A stretch of 64,000 nucleotides of DNA from Hydractinia symbiolongicarpus (Eukaryota; Cnidaria; Hydrozoa; Anthoathecata; Hydractiniidae), in the NCBI RefSeq assembly GCF_029227915.1, contig NC_079876.1, positions 20,090,001 to 20,154,000 on the forward strand, read 5' to 3'. Position 1 is the first letter of the stretch. Each line of letters starts with the position of its first letter. This document shows positions 1 through 12,720 of this stretch, in pieces. The notes under the pieces are model-generated. The model made no database searches, was not told where the DNA came from, and saw nothing but the letters and a program-made list of their open reading frames with translations. The position numbers were made by a program, and so were the translations under genes.

Positions 1-130
1 GAGTATCAACAACATCGAAAATTTCAGCTAATTCACACATTTTTATTTTTAGTCGTCTGTATCTCAAATAACCGAAGATGATCAAGACGTATGGGAGAAG
101 TATAGCTATCAGTAGCAGAGCTTCCATCAT
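1..130 (-). CDS. Small membrane protein of the Polinton-like element (partial)
   Basis: A reading frame opens at position 130 on the minus strand and runs off the window after 43 codons. It starts with two Met codons, then about 18 hydrophobic residues (LLLLIAILLPYVLIIFG) followed by basic residues (RYRRLKIK), the look of a single-pass membrane anchor with a cytoplasmic basic tail. Its ATG overlaps the TGA stop of the polymerase frame (ATGA arrangement), as in compact viral-type elements. I do not recognise the family. The far end lies outside the window, so the length is unknown. Confidence 0.4.
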   Translation of the reverse strand, partial: MMEALLLIAILLPYVLIIFGYLRYRRLKIKMCELAEIFDVVDT

Positions 131-3100
131 TTATTTGCCGCTAAACGATAATGACTCCTAGCGAGCGTTGTGATCTGGTCCGCTTGCACCTGCCGTTTGC
201 CATCTGACCTTTTGAGTGCCAGCTTGTTCACTTCCTGTGTGTAGATTTGATGCCCCTTATTCTGGATACAGACCCAGGTTTTGTATATGTCAACACCATC
301 CTCTAGGCAGCGCCGATAGTCGTCTAATGTAATGCACTTGGACGTGACACATTTCTTAACAACCTTGGCCTTGCGATCACCTTTCCGCTTAATTCATCCT
401 TCATTAGACCTACCACATTTTTGTTCTTGCCGATGGGGAGAGGTCTGTTGTCATCTTTGCTGTAGGCACTCGTATCGATACGTGTCTCGACATCATCGGC
501 AATATCACGATAAAAGTCCTCTGTTCTGATGTGGTATACGAAGGAATCCGTGTCCATATAGCAGATCCACAGCTTGCTACCATACTTTGGCTGCATGTAA
601 TCATAGTGAAAGTTGTACATCACGATTTTCGAATTGTCCAAAATGGCTTGGCCAATATACACCGGCTTGTTCATATTTACCTCTGTTTTACACATCTCCA
701 TGCTCATGAGGTGGCTGCTGAAGTAGTTCCCGCCCTTGAAGTTGGGCTTCATGACGAGTTTCGTATACTTGTCCTCGTTGGTAACCAACTGGATGTTATG
801 GTGATTCCTCAAATTCTCCATTGTCTTTCCGAACACTGAGAGATTCATAAGCTTGTAAAAGTCCTTCTCGATTTCGTTTTTGGCGGCCGTTCTAAGCCCC
901 GTGTTGTGGTCGATATAACCCCGCATCCATGGCTTCTGGTTAAACTGAATGACTCTATACACCTTCTTAAGCTCGAGCCCATGCTTTAAAGCTTGATGAA
1001 GGGCTCTGATATGCACCACGTACTTCCGCTTGTGCTCGAGATTTGGTATCAGTTTCTCGACCCTGTCAACCAGCTTGCGCTCCGATAGAAAGGGTGGCTC
1101 GTTGTGCTTGTCATGTAGGCTCTTTGGATAATCGATGTCAACCTCCAAGATGTAGCTGTGCTTCTTGTCAGCGACAAGTTTCTCGATCCTCTTCTCTGTA
1201 AAGGTCTCAACGCTCGACAGCCATTTGAATCCGTGCGTGGGTAGATCTTGACGCATGGCCCAGTCATACAAACTGTTGGCATCGAGATACTGTAAGTATG
1301 ACGACTCAACCCCCGGATCATATTGGTCCCCCATATACTTGTTATTCGCTTTGGCATACCTGTGCACAGCTTGAGTTATACCACCTCAAATACCTTTTGT
1401 CAAACATCAGGAGCATGTCGGGATCCGCAAGGAGCTCCAGCTTGATTTCTGTGTACTTTAACGCTGCTTTCCATGCCAAGCCTGGTGCGCTGTAGAAGTG
1501 GGCAGGATCGAGCTTGTAGTTATCCTGGCATACACTTCGAAATCTGTGGAAGATGTCAGTCAATAGCAGGACGTCCGCGACGAGTACATATCATGGTAGT
1601 CACCCATGTTGACCTAAGCACCCTTTGGATTGGTGACATTCCAGACTTTTTGAGCGTGTTCATAGTCTTCCTCGCTTATTCCTTTCATGTTCAACTTGCT
1701 ATAGAAGGCCTCCTTGGGAAGTAGCTCAGTCTCTTTGCATCGTCGCCAGCCATCCATGTACTCGTATGAATGTAACCATTTCTGCGCATGAGTTTAAAGG
1801 TGTCATCCTCAGCGAAATACCAACGGAGATTTTTGCGCTGTTCATCATCGAGGTTGCTTGCCAATTTCTCCAAGCTTGATGCCATGAATCGACAGCTGTC
1901 TATGAATCTAATCTCGATCTTCTTGTGCGTTTCACCATCACCGTATGCCTGCAATGGGTACGGTGATTTTTACGTTGAAGGAGATATACTTTTCAGTGTT
2001 TTCAGCGATGCAACCAATGTTCTGGGTATCATACTTCTCCCCCAGTTCTCGAATGAACAAGTGGGCGTCGTACCCCGAAAGATTGTGGAAGATCACGGGT
2101 ACATGGCTGGGTATCTTGTACTTGAGATTGCAGGTGTTGTGCGCGGCACCTCTGTATAGACCTGTGTAGAGACAGTGGTCTCTGACTTTGCGGTTCTTTG
2201 GGTCATCGTTAAATGGTTTCATGCAGATGTGACATGTCTCTGCCGCTTCGTGCTCTCTTTGTAACACCTCCGTTAGGGGCAGCATGTCATGCTGCGGGAA
2301 GGTAGCGTAGAGCCGCTTTACCTCATCCTCCAGGTGTTGAACGAACATCTTCACACAGTCCTTACCACGGTATCTCTGCAAGGGATATGATATATCACCA
2401 TAGACGAAGGTACTATATGTACACCAGCCACATGGTACATGCTTATTCAGCTTTTTCGTCTTGTTCTCCTTCGCATTCTCTTTCATTGGGATCAACAGGC
2501 TCTCAAAATTCGCATAGATAGCGAATAGTGCATTGAACTGCTGCTGACCATCCTTGTAGTATAGCCACTTTTTCTTTTCGCTTGGCATCGTGATCTTGAC
2601 CGCTTCGTTGTCCCTGCAGTAGGTATAGTGCTTGTCTCTCGACTCAACCTTTGGAAAGGCTTGCAGACAGTTCATACAGAAGTGCATCTTTGAATGATTC
2701 TTTGATGTCTCACTACCCAGGAGCCGTGAGAGATTTTTGATGGCTATATAATGACTCTTTTTATCGTCCGTAACGAGTAGCAGATTAACCTGTTTCTCAC
2801 GTCCGTTGTGTGTAGATCGACGCAGGATATTAAAAGTCTTCCCCGTCACGTACAAGACGTTCACCGCGATGTCTGGGTTGTTCTTCTCGAATCTGGTGAT
2901 ATCCTTGATACTCGTGGGAAACTCGATGCCCTGCCAGTTATAGCGCTCCACATATGGTCTCAGTTTGCTGATTCTCTGTGGATCCCTGGTTATATCCTCA
3001 TGATGCAGAGCGCTATCATACTCCACTTGAAACACTCCTCCTCCTTGTTCGCGGGGTTAATGATGGCTTTTTTGGTGGCTATCCACTTGGGTTTGATATA

Positions 3101-4216
3101 TGAGGAACCCCTTGTTAGTCGTAGCTTATGGAAATCCACGTCGAGATGCATGACTCGACCGATCGTGAAGCCACTTTTGGGCAGCGCTGGGTTCTTCACA
3201 TGCATTTTGACTTGGGCAAACATCGTATATAGCACCTCGTCCACGACGGTACCCTGGTTATATCCTCATGATGCAGAGCAGCTATCATGCTCCACTTGAA
3301 ACACTCCTCCTTGTTCGCGGGGTTAATGATGGCCTTTTTGGTGGCTATCCACTTGGGTGCTTTGATATATGAGGAACCCCTTGTTAGTCGTAGCTTATGG
3401 AATTCCACGTCGAGATGCATGATTCGACCGATCGTGAAGCCACTTTTGGGCAGCGCTGGGTTCTCCACATGCGTTTTGACTTGGCCAAACATCGTATCTA
3501 GCACCTCGTCCACGACGGTACCCTGAAAGACCGGTGTCATGTTGCTGTGGAATACTTTATCGACTTGGATGAACTCGCTGGTACCATCCACTGGTTTCTT
3601 CCATAAAGTCCAGAGGGAGCACTGCACCTTAGCAGACCCCATGTCTTTAACTTGCTTCTCAACCAGGGTTTTCACCTGTAATCGCACCATCCCCAAGTAC
3701 CCATCGACATCCGTACCGTCCATGCCGGAGATGCGGAAACTTCGGAAGGTTCTATGGTGAGCATGCTTATGTTCTTAAAGCGTTAAATCTTGGGTCGGCA
3801 GCTGCTCATCTTCGACATGATCCTCCCTTGCCTCTTCTTCAACTTCACCCATCAGGGTCTGATGCATATATACCTTGCCCCGACTTTCTAGTACCCTCTG
3901 GTACATAGTTCACAAGCCAGTCAGGCCACTCTCGCAGTTTACTCTTTACTACTGGACGTGTCTTTGTCATCTCTTGGCGTTCGAAGACATTCATGGCTTC
4001 GGGGGTGGGGAGTCGAGGTTCAATCTTGCTCTTAATTGGACTGGTTTTTGCCATCTCTTGACGCTCGAATATATCCAAGCCATCTGGTGTAAATGCTTGT
4101 GGCTTTGATTCTGGCGCAGGAACAGTTCGTGGAGATGCCTAATAAATGCCTAATAAAACAACAAGGTCGGCTTTGCGTAACTTGGAATAGCCCGTAAGTC
4201 CACGGGTTTTCGCCAT
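127..4216 (-). pseudogene. Protein-primed family B DNA polymerase of a Maverick/Polinton-like element, frameshifted
   Basis: This is the replicative polymerase of a virus-like DNA transposon (DNA_pol_B_2 type). Read on the minus strand, the order is: a short SAP/Rho-N-like segment (GYSKLRKADL, near 4170); two FERQEM repeats (3850-4070); an N-terminal region with GFTIGRIMHLDV; an endonuclease VII-like zinc site (CHICMKPF then DHCLYTG and RGAAHNTCN, near 2150-2240); exonuclease motifs (AIYANFES, where the usual Asp is Asn; FHNLSGYD); and polymerase motifs A (DANSLYDWAM), B (NLSVFGKTMEN) and C (YMDTDS). The C-terminal end at 127 lies in a different frame from the DTDS segment. I see frame breaks near 385, 1375, 1570 and 4140, an in-frame stop near 1600, and a duplicated block at 2984-3520. 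Single-base breaks may be real decay or long-read indel errors. The family call is strong, the exact element class less so. Confidence 0.85.
2984..3520. repeat. 268-bp tandem duplication inside the polymerase gene
   Basis: The block 2984-3251 is repeated almost exactly at 3252-3520. Both copies run from ccctggttatatcctcat to cacgacggta. Both encode the same N-terminal segment (KSGFTIGR, then HKLRLTRGSSYIK, then INPANKEE). Copy 2984-3251 has small indels relative to the other, so its frame is broken. The repeat disables the polymerase frame and shows that replication slippage or unequal exchange occurred after insertion. Confidence 0.9.
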
Positions 4217-5529
4217 AGCGTGTAACTGTTTTACAGTATATGTATTCATCTTTATTATATAGATTTTTGATTTCAATCAACAAAATTTCTAGCGCGGTCA
4301 TATTTTGAGTAAAGGACTTTCCCCTTACTCACTTGCGCAATCTCTATTTTTGTTGATGTCAGCATTATTCCCGTTAGTCACTATTGCGCATGCCTGGGAT
4401 TTTATCGGAATCGGATTTGATTTTCGGATTTGTCGGAATTGGGATTTTGGATTTCGGGAATTTGGAGATTTACTCTTGTCGTCGTCGTCGTCGTCGACTG
4501 CGTTAGAACGAACATTTTCCTATTTCTGAGGCATCTTTTGATCTTGAAATTAGAATATAGCTTAGATGATATATCAGTGAAAAGATGCTAGTAGCCACAG
4601 TACAAAAGTTTTTAACCATAATTTGACTTTCTTCACCTAAGGTCTGCATTTTTTTGCCTTTCGATTTTTCTGATTTTTTCCGCGCATGCGCAAGAATCCC
4701 GTAAAAACATAAAAATTGAAATTCATCTATAGAGCATAAAGCACAGGAACCATGTGTTGCAGGCAGTCAATTTTATATCTGTAACTTTAAGTATGGCAAA
4801 AACATTTAGAGCAATAACAGCCCTGATTATTTAATTCCGGGGTGTGTTATTTGTCACGGTCATAAACCCAGCTGAAAACATCCAACGTTATGTATGGCAG
4901 CATCAGTATGAAAGGAACCCCTTAGCTCGCTACCAGACTAACTAAAACAGGGAAATATGCCTCTTGTTCTTTTCATTTAAACTATCCATATTGATTGAGT
5001 TTTTCGAGAGAAGAACTGGAAACAAAGAAAACACTCACGATGATGAAGTTCTCAGGATCTCTTTTTAAGCCTTCTTGCGCTACCTTTATGCGTCTTTTGA
5101 ATCCTAAAATACCTCCACAATACAATAAATGCATTTCTGATGAGCTAAATTGAGTAGTTAAAAAGAGCACGACGACCTTCCACAATGAGAGCCATTTTGA
5201 AAAGAAAGCGCCGCGGCGTGTGCAGCATAGTGTAGTCAAATTTAAATCACGTGACCAAAAAATTTAACGGTTCTTAGGTAAAGAGATGGTACCGGTTCTT
5301 TAACTAAAGCGACGGTATTGGTTCTTTAGCCACGCCGTATTTTGTAAGCTGCACGATTCAATATATGGTTTTCAAATTTTGTTCTACATAGGCCGACCCT
5401 CTTTCAAAGCATTTTTTTTATTTCTTGAGTAAAAACATGTTACAGTAATTAAAAATATATCCAGTTTTGTTACCAAACTGCCAAGATACATTTCGCTTTA
5501 CAAATGAGTCGTGCTTATGCCCTCTTGTT
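4217..5529. other. Intergenic stretch with short simple repeats
   Basis: No recognisable gene. It holds a degenerate run of TCGGATTT-like words (about 4397-4470), a perfect (GTC)n microsatellite (4478-4496), and a 26-bp degenerate repeat built on GGTTCTTTA..TAAAG..ACGGTA (5266-5342, about 2.7 copies). A palindromic E-box, TCACGTGA, lies near 5250, next to the candidate exon at 5039-5239. The upstream boundary of the Polinton-like element must lie in or beyond this stretch, but I could not identify its terminal inverted repeat. Confidence 0.5.
5039..5239 (-). CDS. Candidate first coding exon, unknown product
   Basis: An open frame from 5239 (alternative Met at 5134) ends at a splice donor, GTGAGT, on the minus strand (complement of 5033-5038). 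The later part reads GILGFKRRIKVAQEGLKRD, which looks like genuine protein. A TCACGTGA E-box lies just upstream. I do not recognise the protein and found no downstream exon, so this is a weak prediction that could be chance. Confidence 0.2.
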
Positions 5530-5750
5530 GTGATCTATATTTTATGTAGTTAGCCTCAATATTCCCAATAATTTTACCCTGTCATTTTTTTTCCAGGAGG
5601 GACAACAAAGGCGGTTCTAGAGTGTTAAAAAGCTTCCATTTGAGCTATAGAAACCTTTTATATTTCTGTTCAAGAAGGAGCAACTTTTATGTGGGATTGA
5701 ACCCATATGAATATGAAGTGAACGCTCTACCGACTGAACTACTATTCCCC
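5530..5750 (-). mobile_element. tRNA-derived SINE, copy 1
   Basis: On the minus strand, starting at 5750, the sequence reads like a tRNA: GGGGAATAGTAGTTCAG, then TCGGTAGAGCG (A box) and GGGTTCAATCCC (B box, complement of 5694-5705), so it carries an internal RNA polymerase III promoter. The body continues to about 5530. Its 3' part (CTGGAAA...ACAGGGT...GAGGCTAACTACATAAAAT) matches the tail of the SINE at 59575-59915. The anticodon arm is degenerate, so this is a SINE head and not a functional tRNA gene. Confidence 0.7.
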
Positions 5751-5871
5751 AAAAGAAGACAACCCTCAAAGTGAACAGAGTTGCAGATGTTATCTTTTAA
5801 TACGTGTGATAAAAAAAAGAAAGCGAAACCTACCACGGTGTTATTAAGCTGTTTTATAAATCTTAATAAAG

Positions 5872-5996
5872 TTAATAAATTGTTTTCGTTTCTGTAGATT
5901 GTTTGCTTTTATTCATTGTTTCCCGTGAGATTTCGAAATTCATTGCTGCAGATTTCCGGGCTTCAAGATTTTCATAACTAGTGCCGGTATTTTGAC
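5872..5996 (-). CDS. Candidate terminal exon, unknown product
   Basis: On the minus strand a pyrimidine-rich acceptor (TATTTTTTTCAG) is followed by an open frame of about 41 codons ending in TAA at 5872. The frame includes NTGTSYENLEARKSAAMNF. The composition is polar and protein-like. No upstream exon was found before the satellite begins at 6197, so the model is weak and may be chance. Confidence 0.2.
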
Positions 5997-6959
5997 CTGA
6001 AAAAAATAGCATAAGCAGCTTCGTTCGTCTTCTTATCTCCGAAATCGTTAACGCGAAAGTCTCTATTATTATCTTCGTTCCGAGTATTATTTTCCGGTTA
6101 AAAGAGTGACATCCCCTTAATTCGTGACATTTTCGCACAGTACGGGTTGTACAACTCAATGTATTGCATATCTTTGAGAATAAGGATTTTTACTTTACTA
6201 TTTCTTACACGATTATTTGTACGACACTATTTCTTACACGATTATTTGTACGACACTATTTCTTACACGATTATTTGTACGACCTGTTTCTTACAAGATT
6301 ATTTGTACGACACTGTTTCTTACACGATTATTTGTACGACACTGTTTCTTACGAGATTATTTGTGCGACACTGTTTCTTACAAGATTATTTGTACGACAC
6401 TGTTTCTTACAAGATTATTTGTACGACACTATTTCTTACAAGATTATTTGTACGGCACTATTTCTTTTACGATTATTTGTACGACACTGTTTCTTACAAG
6501 ATTATTTGTGCGACACTATTTCTTACACGATTATTTGTACAACACTGTTTCTTACACGATTATTTGAACGACACTATTTCTTACAAGATTATTTGTGCGA
6601 CACTATTTCTTACACGATTATTTGTGCGACACTGTTTCTTACACGATTATTTGTGCGACACTGTTTCTTACAAGATTATTTGTGCGACACTGTTTCTTAC
6701 AAGATTATTTGAACGACACTATTTCTTACAAGATTATTTGTGCGACACTATTTCTTACACGATTATTTGTGCGACACTGTTTCTTACACGATTATTTGTG
6801 CGACACTGTTTCTTACAAGATTATTTGTGCGACACTGTTTCTTACACGATTATTTGTGCGACACTATTTCTTACACGATTATTTGTGCGACACTGTTTCT
6901 TACACGATTATTTGTGCGACACTGTTTCTTACAAGATTATTTGTGCGACACTATTTCTG

Positions 6960-9628
6960 ACACGATTATTTGTGCGACACTGTTTCTTACAAGATTATTT
7001 GTGCGACACTATTTCTTACACGATTATTTGTGCGACACTGTTTCTTACACGATTATTTGTGCGACACTGTTTCTTACAAGATTATTTGTGCGACACTGTT
7101 TCTTACAAGATTATTTGTGCGACACTGTTTCTTACACGATTATTTGTACGACACTATTTCTTACACGATTATTTGTACGACACTGTTTCTTACAAGATTA
7201 TTTGTGCGACACTGTTTCTTACACGATTATTTGTGCGACACTGTTTCTTACACGATTATTTGTACGACACTATTTCTTACACGATTATTTGTACGACACT
7301 GTTTCTTACACGATTATTTGTACGACACTGTTTCTTACATGATTATTTGTACGACACTATTTCTTTTACGATTATTTGAACGACACTGTTTCTTACACGA
7401 TTATTTGTACGGCACTATTTCTTTTACGATTATTTGTACGACACTGTTTCTTACACGATTATTTGTACGACACTGTTTCTTACAAGATTATTTGTACGAC
7501 ACTGTTTCTTACAAGATTATTTGTACGACACTGTTTCTTACACGATTACTTGTACGACACTATTTCTTACAAGATTATTTGTACGACACTGTTTCTTACA
7601 TGATTATTTGTACGACACTATTTCTTTTACGATTATTTGTACGACACTGTTTCTTACATGATTATTTGTACGACACTATTTCTTTTACGATTATTTGTAC
7701 GACACTGTTTCTTACATGATTATTTGTACGACACTATTTCTTTTACGATTATTTGTACGACACTGTTTCTTACACGATTATTTGTACGGCACTATTTCTT
7801 TTACGATTATTTGTACGACACTGTTTCTTACAAGATTATTTGTACGACACTGTTTCTTACAAGATTATTTGTACGACACTGTTTCTTACACGATTACTTG
7901 TACGACACTATTTCTTACAAGATTATTTGTACGACACTGTTTCTTACACGATTATTTGTACGACACTATTTCTTACATGATTATTTGTACGACACTGTTT
8001 CTTACACGATTATTTGTACGACACTATTTCTTTTACGATTATTTGTACGACACTGTTTCTTACAAGATTATTTGTGCGACACTATTTCTTACAAGATTAT
8101 TTGTACGACACTATTTCTTTTACGATTATTTGTACGACACTGTTTCTTACACGATTATTTGTACGGCACTATTTCTTTTACGATTATTTGTACGACACTG
8201 TTTCTTACACGATTATTTGTACGGCACTATTTCTTTTACGATTATTTGTACGACACTGTTTCTTACACGATTATTTGTACGACACTGTTTCTTACACGAT
8301 TACTTGTACGACACTATTTCTGACACGATTATTTGTGCGACACTGTTTCTTACAAGATTATTTGTGCGACACTATTTCTTACACGATTATTTGTGCGACA
8401 CTGTTTCTTACACGATTATTTGTGCGACACTGTTTCTTACAAGATTATTTGTGCGACACTGTTTCTTACAAGATTATTTGTGCGACACTGTTTCTTACAC
8501 GATTATTTGTACGACACTATTTCTTACACGATTATTTGTACGACACTGTTTCTTTCAAGATTATTTGTGCGACACTGTTTCTTACACGATTATTTGTGCG
8601 ACACTGTTTCTTACACGATTATTTGTACGACACTATTTCTTACACGATTATTTGTACGACACTGTTTCTTACACGATTATTTGTACGACACTGTTTCTTA
8701 CATGATTATTTGTACGACACTATTTCTTTTACGATTATTTGAACGACACTGTTTCTTACACGATTATTTGTACGACACTGTTTCTTACAAGATTATTTGT
8801 ACGACACTGTTTCTTACAAGATTATTTGTACGACACTGTTTCTTACACGATTACTTGTACGACACTATTTCTTACAAGATTATTTGTACGACACTGTTTC
8901 TTACATGATTATTTGTACGACACTATTTCTTTTACGATTATTTGTACGACACTGTTTCTTACATGATTATTTGTACGACACTATTTCTTTTACGATTATT
9001 TGTACGACACTGTTTCTTACATGATTATTTGTACGACACTATTTCTTTTACGATTATTTGTACGACACTGTTTCTTACACGATTATTTGTACGGCACTAT
9101 TTCTTTTACGATTATTTGTACGACACTGTTTCTTACAAGATTATTTGTACGACACTGTTTCTTACAAGATTATTTGTACGACACTGTTTCTTACACGATT
9201 ACTTGTACGACACTATTTCTTACAAGATTATTTGTACGACACTGTTTCTTACACGATTATTTGTACGACACTATTTCTTACATGATTATTTGTACGACAC
9301 TGTTTCTTACACGATTATTTGTACGACACTATTTCTTTTACGATTATTTGTACGACACTGTTTCTTACAAGATTATTTGTGCGACACTATTTCTTACAAG
9401 ATTATTTGTACGACACTATTTCTTTTACGATTATTTGTACGACACTGTTTCTTACACGATTATTTGTACGGCACTATTTCTTTTACGATTATTTGTACGA
9501 CACTGTTTCTTACACGATTATTTGTACGGCACTATTTCTTTTACGATTATTTGTACGACACTGTTTCTTACACGATTATTTGTACGACACTGTTTCTTAC
9601 ACGATTACTTGTACGACACTATTTCTTA
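6960..9628. repeat. Segmental duplication inside the satellite (about 47 units)
   Basis: The variant order in roughly 6960-8320 recurs downstream, first at an offset of 1363 bp (47 units; for example 6970 matches 8333) and then at 1305 bp (45 units; 7637 matches 8942 and 8014 matches 9319). The change of offset marks a 58-bp (two-unit) indel near 7405-7462. This is a tandem duplication of about 1.3 kb superimposed on the 29-bp periodicity. Confidence 0.85.
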
Positions 9629-11639
9629 CAAGATTATTTGTACGACACTGTTTCTTACAAGATTATTTGTGCGACACTGTTTCTTACACGATTATTTGTA
9701 CGACACTGTTTCTTACAAGATTATTTGTGCGACACTGTTTCTTGCAAGATTATTTGTGCGACACTGTTTCTTACATGATTATTTGTGCGACACTGTTTCT
9801 TACAAGATTATTTGTGCGACACTGTTTCTTACACGATTATTTGTACGACACTGTTTCTTACAAGATTATTTGTGCGACACTGTTTCTTGCAAGATTATTT
9901 GTGCGACACTGTTTCTTACACGATTATTTGTGCGACACTGTTTCTTACAAGATTATTTGTACGACACTATTTCTTACAAGATTATTTGTGCGACACTGTT
10001 TCTTACAAGATTATTTGTACGACACTGTTTCTTACAAGATTATTTGTACGACACTGTTTCTTACAAGATTATTTGTGCGACACTGTTTCTTACAAGATTA
10101 TTTGTACGACACTGTTTCTTACAAGATTATTTGTGCGACACTGTTTCTTACACGATTATTTGTACGACACTGTTTCTTACAAGATTATTTGTACGACACT
10201 GTTTCTTACAAGATTATTTGTGCGACACTGTTTCTTACACGATTATTTGTGCGACACTGTTTCTTACAAGATTATTTGTACGACACTGTTTCTTACAAGA
10301 TTATTTGTACGACACTGTTTCTTACAAGATTATTTGTGCGACACTGTTTCTTACACGATTATTTGTACGACACTGTTTCTTACAAGATTATTTGTGCGAC
10401 ACTGTTTCTTGCAAGATTATTTGTGCGACACTGTTTCTTACATGATTATTTGTACGACACTATTTCTTACAAGATTATTTGTACGGCACTGTTTCTTACA
10501 CGATTATTTGTACGACACTGTTTCTTACACGATTATTTGTGCGACACTGTTTCTTACATGATTATTTATGCGACACTGTTTCTTACAAGATTATTTGTGC
10601 GACACTATTTCTTACAAGATTATTTGTGCGACACTGTTTCTTGCAAGATTATTTGTGCGACACTGTTTCTTACACGATTATTTGTACGACACTGTTTCTT
10701 ACATGATTATTTATGCGACACTGTTTCTTACACGATTATTTGTACGACACTGTTTCTTACAAGATTATTTGTGCGACACTGTTTCTTGCAAGATTATTTG
10801 TGCGACACTGTTTCTTACATGATTATTTATGCGACACTGTTTCTTACACGATTATTTGTACGACACTGTTTCTTACATGATTATTTATGCGACACTGTTT
10901 CTTACACGATTATTTGTACGACACTGTTTCTTACATGATTATTTATGCGACACTGTTTCTTACACGATTATTTGTACGACACTGTTTCTTACAAGATTAT
11001 TTGTGCGACACTGTTTCTTGCAAGATTATTTGTGCGACACTGTTTCTTACATGATTATTTGTGCGACACTATTTCTTACAAGATTATTTGTGCGACACTG
11101 TTTCTTGCAAGATTATTTGTGCGACACTGTTTCTTACATGATTATTTATGCGACACTGTTTCTTACACGATTACTTGTGCGACACTCTTTCTTACACGAT
11201 TATTTGTGCGACACTGTTTCTTACAAGATTATTTGTACGACACTGTTTCTTACACGATTATTTGTACGACACTGTTTCTTACAAGATTATTTGTACGGCA
11301 CTATTTCTTACAAGATTATTTGTACGACCTGTTTCTTACAAGATTATTTGTACGGCACTATTTCTTACACGATTATTTGTACGACACTATTTCTTACAAG
11401 ATTATTTGTGCGACACTGTTTCTTACAAGATTATTTGTGCGACACTATTTCTTACACGATTATTTGTGCGACACTGTGTCTTACAAGATTATTTGTGCGA
11501 CACTGTTTCTTACATGATTATTTGTACGACACTATTTCTTACATGATTATTTGTGCGACACTGTTTCTTACATGATTATTTGTGCGACACTGTTTCTTAC
11601 ATGATTATTTGTACGACACTGTTTCTTACACGATTATTT

Positions 11640-12720
11640 GTGCGACACTGTTTCTTACATGATTATTTATGCGACACTGTTTCTTACACGATTATTTGTA
11701 CGACACTGTTTTTTACATGATTATTTATGCGACACTGTTTCTTACACGATTATTTGTACGACACTGTTTCTTACATGATTATTTATGCGACACTGTTTCT
11801 TACACAATTATTTGTACGACACTGTTTCTTACAAGATTATTTGTGCGACACTGTTTCTTGCAAGATTATTTGTGCGACACTGTTTCTTACATGATTATTT
11901 ATGCGACACTGTTTCTTACACGATTATTTGTACGACACTGTTTCTTACATGATTATTTATGCGACACTGTTTCTTACACGATTATTTCTACGACACTGTT
12001 TCTTACAAGATTATTTGTGCGACACTGTTTCTTGCAAGATTATTTGTGCGACACTGTTTCTTACATGATTATTTATGCGACACTGTTTCTTACACGATTA
12101 TTTGTACGACACTGTTTCTTACATGATTATTTATGCGACACTGTTTCTTACACGATTATTTGTACGACACTGTTTCTTACATGATTATTTATGCGACACT
12201 GTTTCTTACACGATTATTTGTACGACACTGTTTCTTACATGATTATTTATGCGACACTGTTTCTTACACGATTATTTGTACGACACTGTTTCTTACAAGA
12301 TTATTTGTGCGACACTGTTTCTTGCAAGATTATTTGTGCGACACTGTTTCTTACATGATTATTTATGCGACACTGTTTCTTACACGATTATTTGTACGAC
12401 ACTGTTTCTTACATGATTATTTATGCGACACTGTTTCTTACACGATTATTTGTACGACACTGTTTCTTACATGATTATTTATGCGACACTGTTTCTTACA
12501 CGATTATTTGTACGACACTGTTTCTTACAAGATTATTTGTGCGACACTGTTTCTTGCAAGATTATTTGTGCGACACTGTTTCTTACATGATTATTTATGC
12601 GACACTGTTTCTTACACGATTATTTGTACGACACTGTTTCTTACATGATTATTTATGCGACACTGTTTCTTACACGATTATTTGTACGACACTGTTTCTT
12701 ACATGATTATTTATGCGACA
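11640..12720. repeat. 232-bp higher-order repeat (8 x 29 bp) in the satellite
   Basis: In this part the same eight-unit variant pattern repeats with a 232-bp period. Equivalent points fall at 11669, 11901, 12133, 12365 and 12597. It is marked by the TTTATGCG and TTGCAAG variants, which appear only in the right half of the array (from about 10560). Local homogenisation by unequal crossing-over or gene conversion explains it. Confidence 0.85.

Noticed and set aside
332-2169. Plus-strand frames of 65-123 codons across the polymerase
   Set aside because: They are antisense shadows of the minus-strand polymerase, whose motifs are clear.
5672-5750. A tRNA gene on the minus strand
   Set aside because: A and B boxes are present but the anticodon arm does not fold into a standard tRNA, and the sequence continues into a SINE body.
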